Below, piece by piece: positions 10,453-21,126 of a DNA stretch of 64,000 nt. The position numbers and the translations under genes were made by a program. Source of the DNA: Lactuca virosa (lineage: Eukaryota > Streptophyta > Magnoliopsida > Asterales > Asteraceae); the NCBI GenBank assembly GCA_928212115.1, contig CAKMRJ010002223.1:309816707-309880706 (forward strand). Direction: 5' to 3'. The notes under the pieces were generated by a model, which searched no databases, was not told the origin of the DNA, and saw only the letters and a list, made by a program, of their open reading frames with translations. Position 1 is the first letter of the stretch. The number at the start of each line of letters is the position of its first letter.

Positions 10453-11739
10453 GCTCCACTAACGACTACTAAGGTGCAATCTGCAATTTCATGGGTTAGC
10501 ATCAAATTCACATTTTTCCTAAGTAACTAATATTGGGAATTTATAAGTGTTTAGTTACTTAGTATTTTCATTATACTTTTAATGGAAGTTTGTGTCCTAT
10601 CCTACCCGTTCGGCTAACGACCATCCACCAATCAAGGAAGCAGCGGGTAAGAGTGGACACCCATTCAACTGCCAATTTATAGGCAGTTTCGTTATACCCC
10701 CCTTATATATTGGCTTCATGAATAAGGCCTACTAACAGTAAGACTGACTTTTTAATTATACATATATAATATATTAAACTTTTAATTTTATATAGTATAA
10801 GGGTGTATTTTAAACTTTTAAAATACTTGATGGTTTAATCTATTAATACATTATACTCTTAATTTAATTAAACTTAAACCATATGATTATGGATTTAATA
10901 ATACTCTTTTAATTAAACATTTAGTTAACTATTAATAAAGTCCACAAGAGTTAATTTGAACTATTCAACAAAAACATCAAGGTTCCAAATACTAAATTCA
11001 AAATTAAAACCATTTAATTAAGTTTTTAAGTTATGAACCCAAGAGTTTTAAAATTCAATGTTTCATAAAAAAATCTTTTCAAGTTCCAAAACTTGAGGGA
11101 AAGTTTTGTAACTCTTGAAAAATTTTGGATTCCATAACTTATGGAGTTAATGTTTTTTTATGAATGTGACTTTTCATGTTCCACAACTTGAGGACAAGTT
11201 ATGAAACTCTTCAAAACCGTTTGAGTTCCAAATTTGATGACAAATTTTGTAACTCCTTAAAAAAAATTTGAGTTCCAAATCTTGATGACAAGTTTTGTAA
11301 CCCCTTAAAACATTTAGATCAAATTTTAAACTTATAAAATAACCATTTTATAAAATTACACAAATAATTAGTTTATCATATAATACAATTCTTGTAGTAA
11401 GATAATTTCAAATCAAATTACACAAATAATTAGTTTATCATATAATCTAGTAATTATTTTATAATTTGACAATTTATCTTTTAATTTGATGAGGATAATC
11501 ACTACCATATCAGAAAGAACAGATTTTATGATACAAAACAGTTTATGGTAATGATCCTAATCCAATTTTGGCCAAAAAACCCGAAAAGCTGCCAACAAAT
11601 GATCCAACTCGTCGAGTCTGATAATGGACTCGTCGAGTTCATGTATGGACTCGTCAAGTCCTTCAGTCAGAATTCAAATTTTCAACTTTTTCAACTTTGA
11701 ACAATTAATCTATGCATCTATATAACAGAAAACACCCAT

Positions 11740-11752
11740 GGCTTTGATACCA
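11740..11752 (-). other. Primer-binding site of K1
   Basis: On the minus strand TGGTATCAAAGCC, one base from the usual initiator tRNA-Met complement TGGTATCAGAGCC, four bases from the 5' LTR end. Confidence 0.65.
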
Positions 11753-11756
11753 CTTT

Positions 11757-12521
11757 TGGGTTTTAGGTACTATAACACTCCTATGCTGCACATACAACCC
11801 TAATAGCTTTGGATCTAAGTTTTCTCTAGTTATACATGCTACAAAAATTATCCAAAGCATGAAGCCTACAACTAGCATACAATATTGATATTTGAATCAT
11901 AAAATACTAGTTAGAAGATTACCTCTTGTTGTAGCTTGTAGAGTTTTGGCCTTTCAAGAGCCTAGCACCTCAATTGTGATGCCTCAAATGTCTTACAAAA
12001 AACCAAGAACAAAAGGAGGAACTTGAGAGAGAGGTTTGGAGGCACAAAAATCGTCTAGAGTTTCTTAGAATCACTAGTGTACGATTTTTGGCTTAGGGGC
12101 TACATATATATAGTGAAGAATTCCAAGAGTTATATGTAACCCTTATTCTTACACTTAGGCTTATGATCCATAACTTATATGGACTAACTTTTCATGGACT
12201 CTCACATAAACTTAGCCCATCATGGATCAATAGCCCAAACCATATGTATCACTAATTTACATAATCAGTCCCCGTTAATTTAATTAGTCTCTTTTGATCA
12301 ATAAATTAATTCAAATTAATTCTTGATAAATACTAATTAAATAATATGATTTATCAATTAATATATTATACTTATAATATAATAATAAATCACAAATAAC
12401 CTCTTTCTCAAATATCCATCCTATTAAATTGTTCCAGAGAGCTTCAACCCAAATGGATCATGCTTATATTGGGTCAAGTACATACCAATCATAGTTATGG
12501 GCTTAGACACCTAATCCAACA
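11757..12521 (-). repeat. 5' LTR of K1
   Basis: Starts TGGGTTTTAGG and ends CCAACA on the + strand. It parallels 4683-5446. On the minus strand a donor-like AAGAG|GTAATC lies at 11922, the site that is GTATGT in related LTRs. Confidence 0.7.
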
Positions 12522-12822
12522 GTAATGTTGTCAAAATTTTCCCCGTTCATTGATGTACTCTAGACCTTTACCAAGGTCAAATTTTTCGGAACCATGTACT
12601 AAAACATTTCATCAATGAAGTTGGCATGCATTTTATTTCATTGGATGTTACCATTGAGTTCATAAGTTGTTAAGGAAATCATATACTTATTAGTAGATTT
12701 TCTATTTTCTTAATAACTTACAGATACAATAAAGTTGGAACACAAAACGTATCTCAATAAGAATTCCCATAGCCACTATTGAAAACTTATCATCATTTTA
12801 TCTTTGAATTTATGGCAAAATC
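12522..12822 (+). other. Leader upstream of element A gag
   Basis: About 300 bases between the end of K1's LTR and A's gag ATG with no coding signal. It is probably the rest of A's leader, but no second copy is available to prove this, and remnants of K2 or K3 cannot be excluded. Confidence 0.4.
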
Positions 12823-13683
12823 ATGCCACCTCGAAGAAATCCCAGACATTTCAACAACACAGCAACACCACCTCCTCCACCGCCACTACCTCCACCAATG
12901 GATACTGCGGTCTTTCTGGCTGATGTAACAGCCACCGTAGCAGCCGCCATGACTCAACTTAACGAAAGTGGTGCTACTGGGGCGGGTAGTGGTGCCCACA
13001 ATTCTAATCACGGGGAAATTCTCGGACACCCAAGGGAGTGTTCTTATAAAGACTTCTCGAATGCCAAACCCAAATCTTTTGATGGAACCGGAGGTGTCAT
13101 TGATCTAACGCGCTGGTTCGAGAAAACAGAATCGGTGTTTGAAATCTGTGCATTCCCTGAAGTTAGAAAAGTGAAATTTGCAGCATGCACTTTCGTAGAC
13201 AGAGCCCTCTCTTGGTGGAACGACTATGTCAAGTCGTTGTCTCTCCTAGTAGCCAATACTATGAGCTGGGAAGATTTAAAAGTCCTAATGCTAGCAGAAT
13301 ACTGCCCGAGGGGCGAGGTGCAGAAACTAGATCAAGAACTCTGGGGTTTGACGATGAAAAACTCCGACACTGGTGCTTACATGGCCAAATTTAGTGACTT
13401 GGCTATTCTATGTCCCGGGATGGTCACTCCGGAAAGTAAGAAAGTGGAGAGGTATATCTGGGGATTAACTCCCCCGATCCAAGGAAACGTTATAGGTGCA
13501 AATCCACCTACTTTTGACAGTGCCAAACGTCTGGCACAAACCCTCATGGATCATGGAGTTCTCCAAGGCTCTATGACAGCCATTCCGAGCAACCCAAAGA
13601 AGGAGGCAATAAAAAGAAGTTTTCGAACAAAAGAAAGGGGCAATCGACACAAGAACCTTCGAAGAAGCAACAAACTGTGGTAG
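12823..13683 (+). CDS. gag: Element A gag (capsid part)
   Basis: A 286-residue open frame starts MPPRRNPR, a usual chromovirus gag start, followed by a Pro-rich stretch. The retrotransposon gag domain (residues 80-235) is recognisable from FDGTGGVIDLTRWFEKTESVF, RALSWWNDYVKS, EEC-like MLAEYCPRGEVQKLDQELWGL-type wording, and FSDLAILCPGMV. It assembles the particle. The frame breaks just before the zinc knuckles, which continue in another frame at 13677. The start is the first ATG after the leader. Confidence 0.8.
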   Translation: MPPRRNPRHFNNTATPPPPPPLPPPMDTAVFLADVTATVAAAMTQLNESGATGAGSGAHNSNHGEILGHPRECSYKDFSNAKPKSFDGTGGVIDLTRWFEKTESVFEICAFPEVRKVKFAACTFVDRALSWWNDYVKSLSLLVANTMSWEDLKVLMLAEYCPRGEVQKLDQELWGLTMKNSDTGAYMAKFSDLAILCPGMVTPESKKVERYIWGLTPPIQGNVIGANPPTFDSAKRLAQTLMDHGVLQGSMTAIPSNPKKEAIKRSFRTKERGNRHKNLRRSNKLW

Positions 13684-14021
13684 TACACGCTGCTACTGTT
13701 CCTGCTACTGTTCTAGCTATTGTTCCCAAGAGTGATAAATGCAACTTCCATCATACGGGAGTTTGTTGGGAAATGCATTGTAAAAACTGCAACAGGAAGG
13801 GGCATATCGCCCGTTTCTATAGAGCACCGACACAGCCTATCACCCAAGTCCTTGGCGTTGGAGTAAGCCATGCTTGTTATGGGTGTGGTGAACCAGGGCA
13901 CTTCAAGAGAGATTGCCCAAAGACAAGGAATGATGGTGGTGTGGGAAGAGTATTGGTATTCGGTCACGAAGATGCGATAGCAGATCCTACTGGTGGTCAC
14001 CAGTACGTTTTTTCTCAATAA
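13677..14021 (+). pseudogene. Element A nucleocapsid zinc knuckles
   Basis: In a shifted frame relative to gag. It has two CX2CX4HX4C-type knuckles: CKNCNRKGHIARFY, whose last Cys is replaced by Tyr, and an intact CYGCGEPGHFKRDC. A preceding CNFHHTGVC is typical of this lineage. It binds and packages element RNA. The protease frame overlaps its end. Confidence 0.75.
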
Positions 14022-14595
14022 TTCTTATGCATGCATTCCTTTTGATAGTGGTGCGGAGAAAAGATTTGTGAGCCATAAATTCAAACACCTACTAAAACAA
14101 AATCCTCAATCACTAAAAGACACATTTATCGTAGAGATGGAAAACGGAAAGACCGAGAGCACAAACAACATATACGTAGGATGTACACTTACTCTAAACA
14201 ACTATTCCTTCCAAATTGATCTTATGTTGGTCTCAATAAAATTCTTCGACTTTATCATCGGCATGGATTGGTTAAGCCCACACAGTGCTGATATCCTATG
14301 TTATCAAAAAGCCATTTGTCTTAATCTTCCAAGTAGTGAAACCCTCGTTATTTATGGCGACAAACCCGGTACGAACCTCCATATCATTTCTTGCACCAAG
14401 GCCCATAAGTATCTTCGCAAAGAATATTGTGCCTTCTTAGCTCACGTGGTAGATAAGAAACAAGAACTGAAAAGTATCAAAGATATCCCCAAGCTTTGTA
14501 ACTTCCCTGATATATTCCTAGAGGATCTCCCAGGAGTTCCTCCTGAGCGCCAAGTCGAGTTCCAAATCGACTTGATTCCCAGAGCTACCTCGTAG
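13993..14595 (+). pseudogene. Element A protease and RT linker
   Basis: A 200-residue open frame with the retropepsin active site FDSGAEKRFVS (residues 17-27; Asp-Ser-Gly in place of Asp-Thr-Gly, common in plant gypsy elements) and the downstream flap-side motif FIIGMDWLSPH. The end, DLPGVPPERQVEFQIDLIP, is the standard lead-in to RT. The frame stops at a TAG; RT continues in the frame used by the zinc knuckles. Confidence 0.75.
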
Positions 14596-15254
14596 CCAAA
14601 TCCCTTTACCGTTTAGCATCATCAGAGATGCAGGAACTATCCAGTCAATTAAACGAACTTCTAAGAAAAGGATTTATAAGACCAAGCTTCTCACCCTAGG
14701 GAGCACCGATCTTGTTTGTGAAGAAAAAGGATGGATCGTTCCGCATGTGCATAGACTACCAGGAATTAAATAAGCTCACCGTCAAGAACCGATACCCTTT
14801 GCCTCAAATTGATGATCTTATTGACCAACTACAAGGAGTAAGTTTCTTCTCAAAGATTAAGCTAAGATCATGATACCACCAACTACGAGTCCAGGAAGAA
14901 GATATTCCTAAGACCTCATTCTGAACTCGCTACGGCCACTATGAATTCGTAGTAATGCCCTTCGGTTTAACGAACGCAACTGCAGTACTCATGGATCTAA
15001 TGAACCGTGTGTGTCGACCTTACTTAGACAAGTTTGTAATAGTTTTCATAGACGATATACTAGTCTACTCCGGAAGTAAGGAAGAACACAACCAACACTT
15101 ACGACAAGTTTTGGAAACATTAAGGGCAGAAAAGTTGTATGCGAAGTTTTCGAAATGCGAATTCTGGATTCAAAAGGTTGACTTCCTAGGTCACGTAGTC
15201 AACGAAGAAGGAATACATGTGGACCCTTCCAAAATCAAGGCAATCAAGAACTAG
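14592..15254 (+). pseudogene. Element A reverse transcriptase
   Basis: Reads through PYR-like YRLASSEMQELS, GAPILFVKKKDGSFRMCIDY, and the catalytic FIDDILVYS (both Asp kept), then KLYAKFSKCEFW and VDFLGHVV. Stops interrupt it near 14698, 14870 and 14923, and a TAG ends the best open part (14955-15254). It copies element RNA into DNA. Catalytic residues survive but the frame does not. Confidence 0.8.
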
Positions 15255-15860
15255 GAAGCACCAAGAACGCCAGCAGAAATCCGCCAATTCCTAGGCCTTG
15301 CTGGCTACTACCGAAGGTTCATCCAAAACTTCTCCAAGATTGCAAAACCACTCACCAACCTGACTCAGAAGTGTGTAACCTTCAACTGGGAGGAGAAACA
15401 AGAAACTCCTTACCAGACACCAAAGTGAGCCCTCAGCAGCACCCCGATCTTATCCCTCCCAGAAGGGACGGAAGATTTTGTAGTTTACTGCGATGCGTCC
15501 AGGAAAGGGCTAGGTTGCGTTCTTATGCAGTGAGGAAAGTATATATCATATGCCTCGAGACAGCTTAAGAACCACGAGTTCAACTATACCACACACGACC
15601 TTGACCTGGGAGCAGTGATTTCTGCTCAAAAAATCTGGAGGCATTACCTTTATGGTACGAAATGCACAGTCTTTACAGACCACAAAAGCATCCATCATAT
15701 ATTCGATCAGAAATAACTCAACATGAGACAGCGAAGATGGGTGGAACTACTCAATAATTAAGAATGCGAGATTCGATATCATCCCGGCAAAGCCAATGTA
15801 GTAGCGGATGCCCTTACTCGAAAAGAATACTCGGGCCGCCGAGTAAAGTCTCTAACTATG
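15255..15860 (+). pseudogene. Element A RT connection and RNase H
   Basis: After the stop at 15252-15254 the frame resumes with FLGLAGYYRRFIQNFSKIA (RT thumb/connection). A frameshift near 15430 leads into RNase H wording: DFVVYCDASRKGLG, HDLDLGAVISAQKIWRHYLYG (the usual Glu of THDLEL is Asp), CTVFTDHKS and YHPGKANVVADALTRK. Several stops are present. It would remove RNA from the hybrid during reverse transcription. Confidence 0.75.
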
Positions 15861-15989
15861 ACTATCCATTCACACATGTCCACACAGATCAAATAGGCTC
15901 AGCTGGAAGCCTTGAAACCCGAGAATATGACAGGTGAAGCCTTAAGATGAATGGATAAAAACCTAGAAGTCAAGGGTGACGGAATTCAT

Positions 15990-16740
15990 TATCTCATGAA
16001 TCGGATCTGGACACCGAAGTTTGGTAGCTATAGAGATGTTGTCATGAACGAAGCCCACAAAACTCGATACTCTATTCATCCTGGTTCATACAAGATGTAC
16101 TTGGACCTTAAAAAACTCTATTGATGGCCAAACATGAAAGCTGAAATTGCTACCTGTATGGGCAAGTGTCTAACTTGCGCCAAAGTTAAGGTACAATACC
16201 AAAAGCCTTCGTGTGTACTACAACAACCAGAAATACCCGAATGGAAGTGGGAGCGTATAACTATTTATTTCATAACCAAGTTGCCCAAGACAACTGGAGG
16301 TCATGACACCATTTGGGTAATCGTCGACAGATTAACCAAGTCCGCGCACTTCCTGACAATAAAGGAAACTGACAAAATGGAGAAATTAACAAGGACGTAC
16401 ATTGAAGAGATAGTACGATTGCATGGTGTACCAATATCCATTATCTTTGACCGAGATAGTAGATTTACCTCATGGTTTTGGCAATCACTACAAAAGTCCT
16501 TGGGAACTAAACTCGACATGAGTACAGCGTACCATCCCCAAACTGATGGGTAAAGCGAGAGAACCATACAAACGCTGGAATACATGTTGAGAGCTTGTGT
16601 GATAGATTTTGGTAAAGCTTGGGATACCCATTTACCACTCGTAAAATTCTCATATAACAATAGCTAGCACACTAGCATCAAAGTTGCTCCATTTGAAGCT
16701 CTCTATGGCCGTAAGTGCATATCTCCTATGTGCTGGGCTG
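15990..16740 (+). pseudogene. Element A integrase
   Basis: The zinc-binding HHCC domain reads HKTRYSIHPG ... CMGKCLTCAK. In the catalytic core the first Asp of the D,D,E triad (family wording ITMDFI) is replaced by Tyr (ITIYFITKLP, near 16258). The second is kept (FDRDSRFTS) and the Glu lies in SERTIQTLE after a TAG at 16552. It would insert the DNA copy into the genome; this copy cannot. Stops also occur at 16122 and 16663. Confidence 0.8.
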
Positions 16741-17338
16741 AAGTGGGTGATATGCAGCTGGCAAAGAAACAAGTACCCGACAGCCCTCTAACCGGTCCCG
16801 AGATCATTCAAGAAACAACAGAGAAGATCGTCCAAATCCGGGAACGACTGAAAGCTTCTAGAGACAGACAAAAGACTTATGCGGACAAACGATGAAAACC
16901 CTTGGAATTTCAGGTTGGTGATCGCGTCCTGTTAAAGATCTCACCCTGGAAAGCAATGATACGTTTCGGTAAACGTGGAAAACTAAATCCAAGGTACGTC
17001 AGACCCTTTGAGATTCTTGCTAGATACGGTCCGATGGTATAAAACTCAAACTACCACATGAACTCAGTAACATTCACCCCACTTTTCACGTGTCCAATCT
17101 AAAGAAGTGTCTGTCTGACAAGACTCTTGTGATACCACTCGATGAAATAGAGATACACGAGGGTCTACACTTCGTAGAAGAACCGGTGGAAATCATGGAT
17201 AGGGAAATAAAGAGAACAAAACAAATCCGTATACCAATAGTGAAGGTTCGCTGGAATGTCAAGCGGGGACCTGAATTCACTTGGGAACGGGAAGATCAGA
17301 TGAAACAAAAGTACCCACACTTTTTACCTAGTTCATAA
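16741..17338 (+). pseudogene. Element A integrase C-terminus with chromodomain
   Basis: Begins with the GPY-type region (FQVGDRVLLKISPWK, GKLNPRYVRPFEIL). After a frameshift near 17040 an 82-residue frame continues: HVSNLKKCL, LDEIEIHEGLHFVEEPVEI, VKVRWNVKRGPEFTWERED, KYPHF. The last part is the chromodomain-like module of Tekay chromoviruses, thought to direct integration to marked chromatin. The stop at 17336 is followed by a short spacer and the polypurine tract. Confidence 0.75.
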
Positions 17339-17373
17339 GTACCACTTTAGAACTAATTTCGGGACGAAATTTC

Positions 17374-17387
17374 CTCTAGCCGGGGGA
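17374..17387 (+). other. Polypurine tract of element A
   Basis: The stretch around CCGGGGGATGA sits immediately before the LTR start TGATATCACAAC, downstream of the usual TTTCGGGACGAAATTTCC block (17357-17373). Confidence 0.6.
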
Positions 17388-18327
17388 TGATATCACAACT
17401 GGAAAATTTCTAGATCAATCAAAGTCTAAACTTCAACCATGTACCAGTAAATTCACAATGTAACTTAATGTAATAGTCTAGGTCAACTATTGCAACTCGT
17501 TTTAAAGTAATAAATATATAATAAGTCAAAATAAAATGTTAGATAAACCTGATATCTAGGAATAAAGTAGTAGTGGTCGTGACAAGGATTTTGGAGATAT
17601 AAAGAATGCCGAAATCTGAGTTATAACGAAGAAGTTATGGCCTATCGAATTTTCGCGACAGAACTGGAACGACGTTGTGTGACGTAAAAAGTGAGTTTAC
17701 AATAAAATTCTTTTTAGCCTTAGCAATCTAAACGAAAGTTGTATCATACGTTAAATCGAGAGCGTGCATAAAAAGAACATCCAAATCTGATTTCATACGA
17801 GGAAATTATGAATTTTCTAAGATTCGGCATAACAGTGTGCAACCCAGAATTCAAATTATAAATAAAGCGATTTTAGCCGACACAACCTAAACGAGAATCG
17901 AAGAAGTCTTCAATAGTAGTACAACGGTAAAAAGACAGACAAAATCGGACGTCGTAGAAAGAAGTTATTAATTTTTAACGGAATTTTCATGTCTCGTCCT
18001 ATTAAAGATATAACTTTACAAATAAAGTTAAAATTAGCCAACATAGTCTAAACGAAAGTCGTAGAATACGCTCTCACCTACGCGTGGATATAAAGAACGT
18101 TGAAAACGGAACTCGTATGCAAAAGTTATGAATTTTCGAAGATAAGGGTGCAATTTTCAAGGTGTGTCCGAAGGGGAACGCCCCGCGTTCGCAAAAACTT
18201 GGTCCGGAGTCGGCCACTTAGCTCCTTCGCATTGCTGACACGTTTGTATCTTGGAACACGAACACACGCCCCGCTCCTCCGCGTTTCATACGAGGCAACG
18301 CCCTGCGCACTGAAAGCCATGCTCCCC

Positions 18328-18335
18328 TATAAATA
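18328..18335 (+). promoter_or_regulatory. TATA box in element A LTR
   Basis: TATAAATA preceded by CTCCCC and followed by the C run about 75 bases on; the likely pol II start lies about 30 bases downstream. Confidence 0.5.
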
Positions 18336-18410
18336 GCATGCGAGGTTGCCCGGTTTATTTTGGAAACTTACTCCTTCTTGCACACTCTACATCCTCTCAA
18401 GCAACTCTAA

Positions 18411-18429
18411 CCCCCCCCCCCCCCCCCCC
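18411..18429 (+). repeat. Poly-C run
   Basis: Nineteen consecutive C, in the transcribed part of A's LTR. Length may be affected by sequencing error. Confidence 0.9.
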
Positions 18430-20072
18430 GAAGCTTAGGGAACCTCGCTATCATTAAAAGAAAGCCCCGGAGCACCCGAAGTCTCTGAGAAAAGAGTTTT
18501 CGGTTTGAAACTTTCCCGCGCAGAACCCGGTTTTCAGCAGAAACTCGCGGTTTCGTCAAATCAAGTGAGTTCATACCCCTACTTTTTCATTATTTTTCCA
18601 TATTTTTAGGGGGGGGGGGATACAAGTAAAATACAAGGAAATCTTGTGTTATTATCAAAACTATTAAAATAGTTTCATTTGTTGTTTTTACTAAAGTATA
18701 CATACTACTTTACTAGTTCGGGATTCAATACAAAAATGAATATTGTGTTGTAAAACTCGCCGAGTTGGCCGATTACTCCTCCGAGTACTCGCTGCTCGGC
18801 CCTTTACCGAGGCGAGTTACAGAATCCCGAGTACTCCCCGATCGACTCCTTACTGAACTGAGCAATGTTGTAAAACTCAGTCAACCCGGTGATTAATATT
18901 TATAATATACTTAATGATTTATTATTTAAAACACACACATGTGATTATTATTACATATATATCTTAAATTTTCAATAATTATTCATGAAGTGAGACCGTT
19001 ATGTGTTTTTTTATTTTTATGTATTCACATGTATCTAATTTTGTTATATATTTCAATCAACTTATGATTTTAGCTTATGATTTTGACTTGTATAGTTTAT
19101 GAGTCAAACATACAATTTTATCAATACAAAATGGTTTTTCTTTATTTTACACGTAACCGTCAATATAGTTTTGTGAGTTATACTTTAAGTACTTATCTAT
19201 GTACCAACCAAGCCCTGAAATTATAACCAGAGTCTCTTGGAAGGAGAGCGTGACACTTGTGTATAGATCTATAGGGGATTGACAATCCCTCACCAAAATT
19301 GTTTTCAACAGTTAGGCCGACAGGCCTGGGGTGACAAATGTCGTACCGATTCCGACGTCTGAAGAACGTCGTGTTCAGGCCGTCTTAGGTCATCAAGCAT
19401 GGTTATAATAACTCATAATTTGGTATAGAACAATACGATTAGTGTATGAATACGTAAACAACTTCACATAGTTTTATTAAGTAATAAAACTACAATACAG
19501 TACTTTACAGTACAGCTGGTGAATCCAGGCACTTACATTTACAGAGTTTTCACACAAGTACAAATACAGAATACTATTCAGTACAGAGGAAACATACATT
19601 TTATGGTTTTAAGTGAATTAAAACTACATTATACTAATTCAGAGTACAACAACACTTATACATTTTAAGATACTAAGGCTACAATTCATTTACAACAGAA
19701 AATATTGGATTTTCTGGAAGAAAACATGTACATTTTCAAGGAACAAATGACAGATTTCAAATACAAATATGTTTATGAACTCACCAACTTAATTGTTGAC
19801 ACTCTTTTCAAAACTACTTGTATTCTTAGGGAATCAGTAAACAGGTACCCACAAGTTTTGAGAAGATGGAGCTTCATTGATTTACGTCTTTTAGTTTTTT
19901 TATACATTTTTGGTGTCAAGTAAACATTGATTTGAACACAGATGTAAAACTAGATTTTTTTAACATCATAGTGGTTGTACTTTTATTACTATTATGCAAT
20001 TATTGTGATACTGTACATGACGTCATCCGCCCCCGAACGTTTCCGCCGTTTTACCGGTTTGGGGGTGTGACA

Positions 20073-20423
20073 ATTCAGACAGTCGTAATAAAGCTCAATG
20101 GATTCTCCTTCTTTCTGCTTGAATTGTCCCAACTCTAACAAACACTGCTTAACAGAACTTATCTTTGTCTTCTCACTACCTTGGTACTTCTCCTTCAATG
20201 TCTCCCAAATTTCCTTTGATGTCTTGCAACTACGAACATAGTTGTACAGAACAGGTGGAAGAGAACCACGAAGTTCACACAAGCATGTTTTCTCGTTTTT
20301 CTTCAGGTTTCTCTGCTTGTTGAGAAACATCTTGATTGGTAGCATAAGTTCCCATATTTTGTAACACAGTAGGAGAACGAACATCATCAATGATCCATTT
20401 CTAGAGTTCCCCATCGATTCCAT
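20073..20423 (-). pseudogene. gag: H gag, UBN2-type copia capsid, truncated
   Basis: The minus-strand frame contains the UBN2 gag wording KTSKEIWETLKEKYQGSEKT (about residues 68-87), then LLELGQFKQKEGESIELYYD, the region in which the capsid contacts RNA. The gag is cut by A's LTR end (GGTGTGACA at 20064-20072), so the last codons of the open frame are LTR-derived. Upstream a short region (20424-20560) around the expected start is degraded. Confidence 0.7.
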
Positions 20424-20779
20424 TCAGATAGTCTTCCATTCGATCATCCCATTGATCATAGAATTATGGATTCAACATAGGAATTTTTGTGGATCAACCG
20501 AGAAGATGAGAATATGAAGTCATCGTGTTCATGTTAAAATTCGCCATTGTTGTAAGGAAGTGATTTGAGAAAAGCTTCAAAAAAATTGAGATCTGATGGA
20601 TAAAACTTCCAGAAATTAAACACCGAATACTCGATTTAACATACAAAATGCAGAATCGAATCGAAACAGATGATCTGTAATGATTTTCAGAATCAAAAGA
20701 GCAGAATATTTTGAATCTGGAAAGAGATTCAAAAACTTTTGAAAACTCGAGAAAATCAAATAACAGCTGAATGAATCAT

Positions 20780-20791
20780 GCTCTGATACCA
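20780..20791 (-). other. Primer-binding site of H
   Basis: On the minus strand TGGTATCAGAGC, two bases from the LTR end, complementary to initiator tRNA-Met. Confidence 0.75.
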
Positions 20792-20793
20792 AA

Positions 20794-21126
20794 TGCAATT
20801 GCTATGTGATCGAGTATGAAAACAGAAATCAGAGTAATGAACGTATTAAGAACACACTGTGTAAATATGATCTGGTTTGCTTGATTATGCTCTTGAAGAA
20901 TACAGAGAAAAATAGAGTACAAGTTGTTCAGACTCGAAAATTACTCTAACTCTAGTATACATCCCCTATTTATATGGAATAGAAGATCATACAAAAAATA
21001 CACAAGGGACTAAGCGTTACAGTTTCGAAACTAATAATGACCTATGCAAAATACACAAACTAAATTTTGACACTAAGACAGACTCAGATAGACTTCGACA
21101 TCTCACAATGACATTCGACCTCAACA
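20794..21126 (-). repeat. 5' LTR of H (333 bp)
   Basis: TG...CA bounded (TGCAATTG and CCTCAACA on the + strand) beside the PBS. The size is typical of small copia LTRs. Its minus-strand promoter region has a TATA-like stretch near 20970 (CATATAAATAGG on the minus strand). Confidence 0.65.

Larger units (their letters stand above)
9982..11739 (-). promoter_or_regulatory. K1 leader with conserved hairpins and repeats
   Basis: No ORF. Reading on the minus strand from the PBS there are three ACTCG(A/T)CGAGT-type words (11606-11660), a set of imperfect repeats around AACTTGAGGACAAGTT-like inverted words (11070-11330), the conserved block with GGGTGTCCACTCTtACCC (10645-10662), and two palindrome-loop hairpins (10432-10452 and 10350-10368). 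The leader ends in CTTGTAG immediately before the gag ATG. Confidence 0.6.
4683..12521 (-). mobile_element. Element K1: gag-only copia element with both LTRs
   Basis: The 5' LTR is 11757-12521, PBS 11740-11752, leader about 9982-11739, gag 9323-9981, a decayed pol-derived region about 6350-9300, a long 3' UTR 5463-6350, polypurine tract 5447-5462 and 3' LTR 4683-5446. The two LTRs have near-equal length (765 and 764 bp). No RT, RNase H or protease is readable; only a faint integrase remnant is seen near 8550-8620. Flanks do not form a clear TSD (attgt and gtaat), so one end may have recombined. Related to G and to the more complete element C. Confidence 0.7.
119..20072 (+). mobile_element. 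Element A: Ty3/gypsy chromovirus (Tekay-like), interrupted by three copia elements
   Basis: The order is 5' LTR tail, PBS, leader, [K3-K2-K1 insertion cluster 512-12521], gag, zinc knuckles, protease, RT, RNase H, integrase, chromodomain-like C-terminus, polypurine tract, 3' LTR. This is the order of Ty3/gypsy chromoviruses, and long LTRs (2.7 kb here) fit the Tekay/Del clade. The coding region has many in-frame stops and frameshifts, and the integrase lacks its first catalytic Asp, so the copy is dead. A is inserted in the gag of copia element H: H's gag resumes at 20073. Linking the 5' part (119-511) to the body (12522 on) is inferred from LTR-tail similarity and strand. Confidence 0.75.
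17388..20072 (+). repeat. 3' LTR of element A (2.7 kb)
   Basis: Runs from TGATATCACAAC to GGGGGTGTGACA. It holds a TATAAATA box (18328-18335), a 19-C run (18411-18429), a donor-like CAA|GTGAGT (18565) followed by CATACCCC, an 11-G run (18609-18619) and ACTCGCCGAGT words from 18754. Its tail matches 119-315 and the ends of S1 and S2. No gene is present; short ORFs here are chance. Confidence 0.75.
20073..21126 (-). mobile_element. Element H: copia element, 5' LTR to gag
   Basis: On the minus strand: 5' LTR (21126-20794), PBS, short leader, and a UBN2-type gag cut off at 20073 by A's LTR. The rest of H must lie left of the window beyond A's 5' LTR. The H LTR sits inside element D. Confidence 0.7.

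Noticed and set aside
18100..18336. Open frames on both strands with many Arg codons
   Set aside because: They lie in the promoter-proximal part of A's LTR, overlap each other and end at the TATA box; no similarity to any protein is recognisable.
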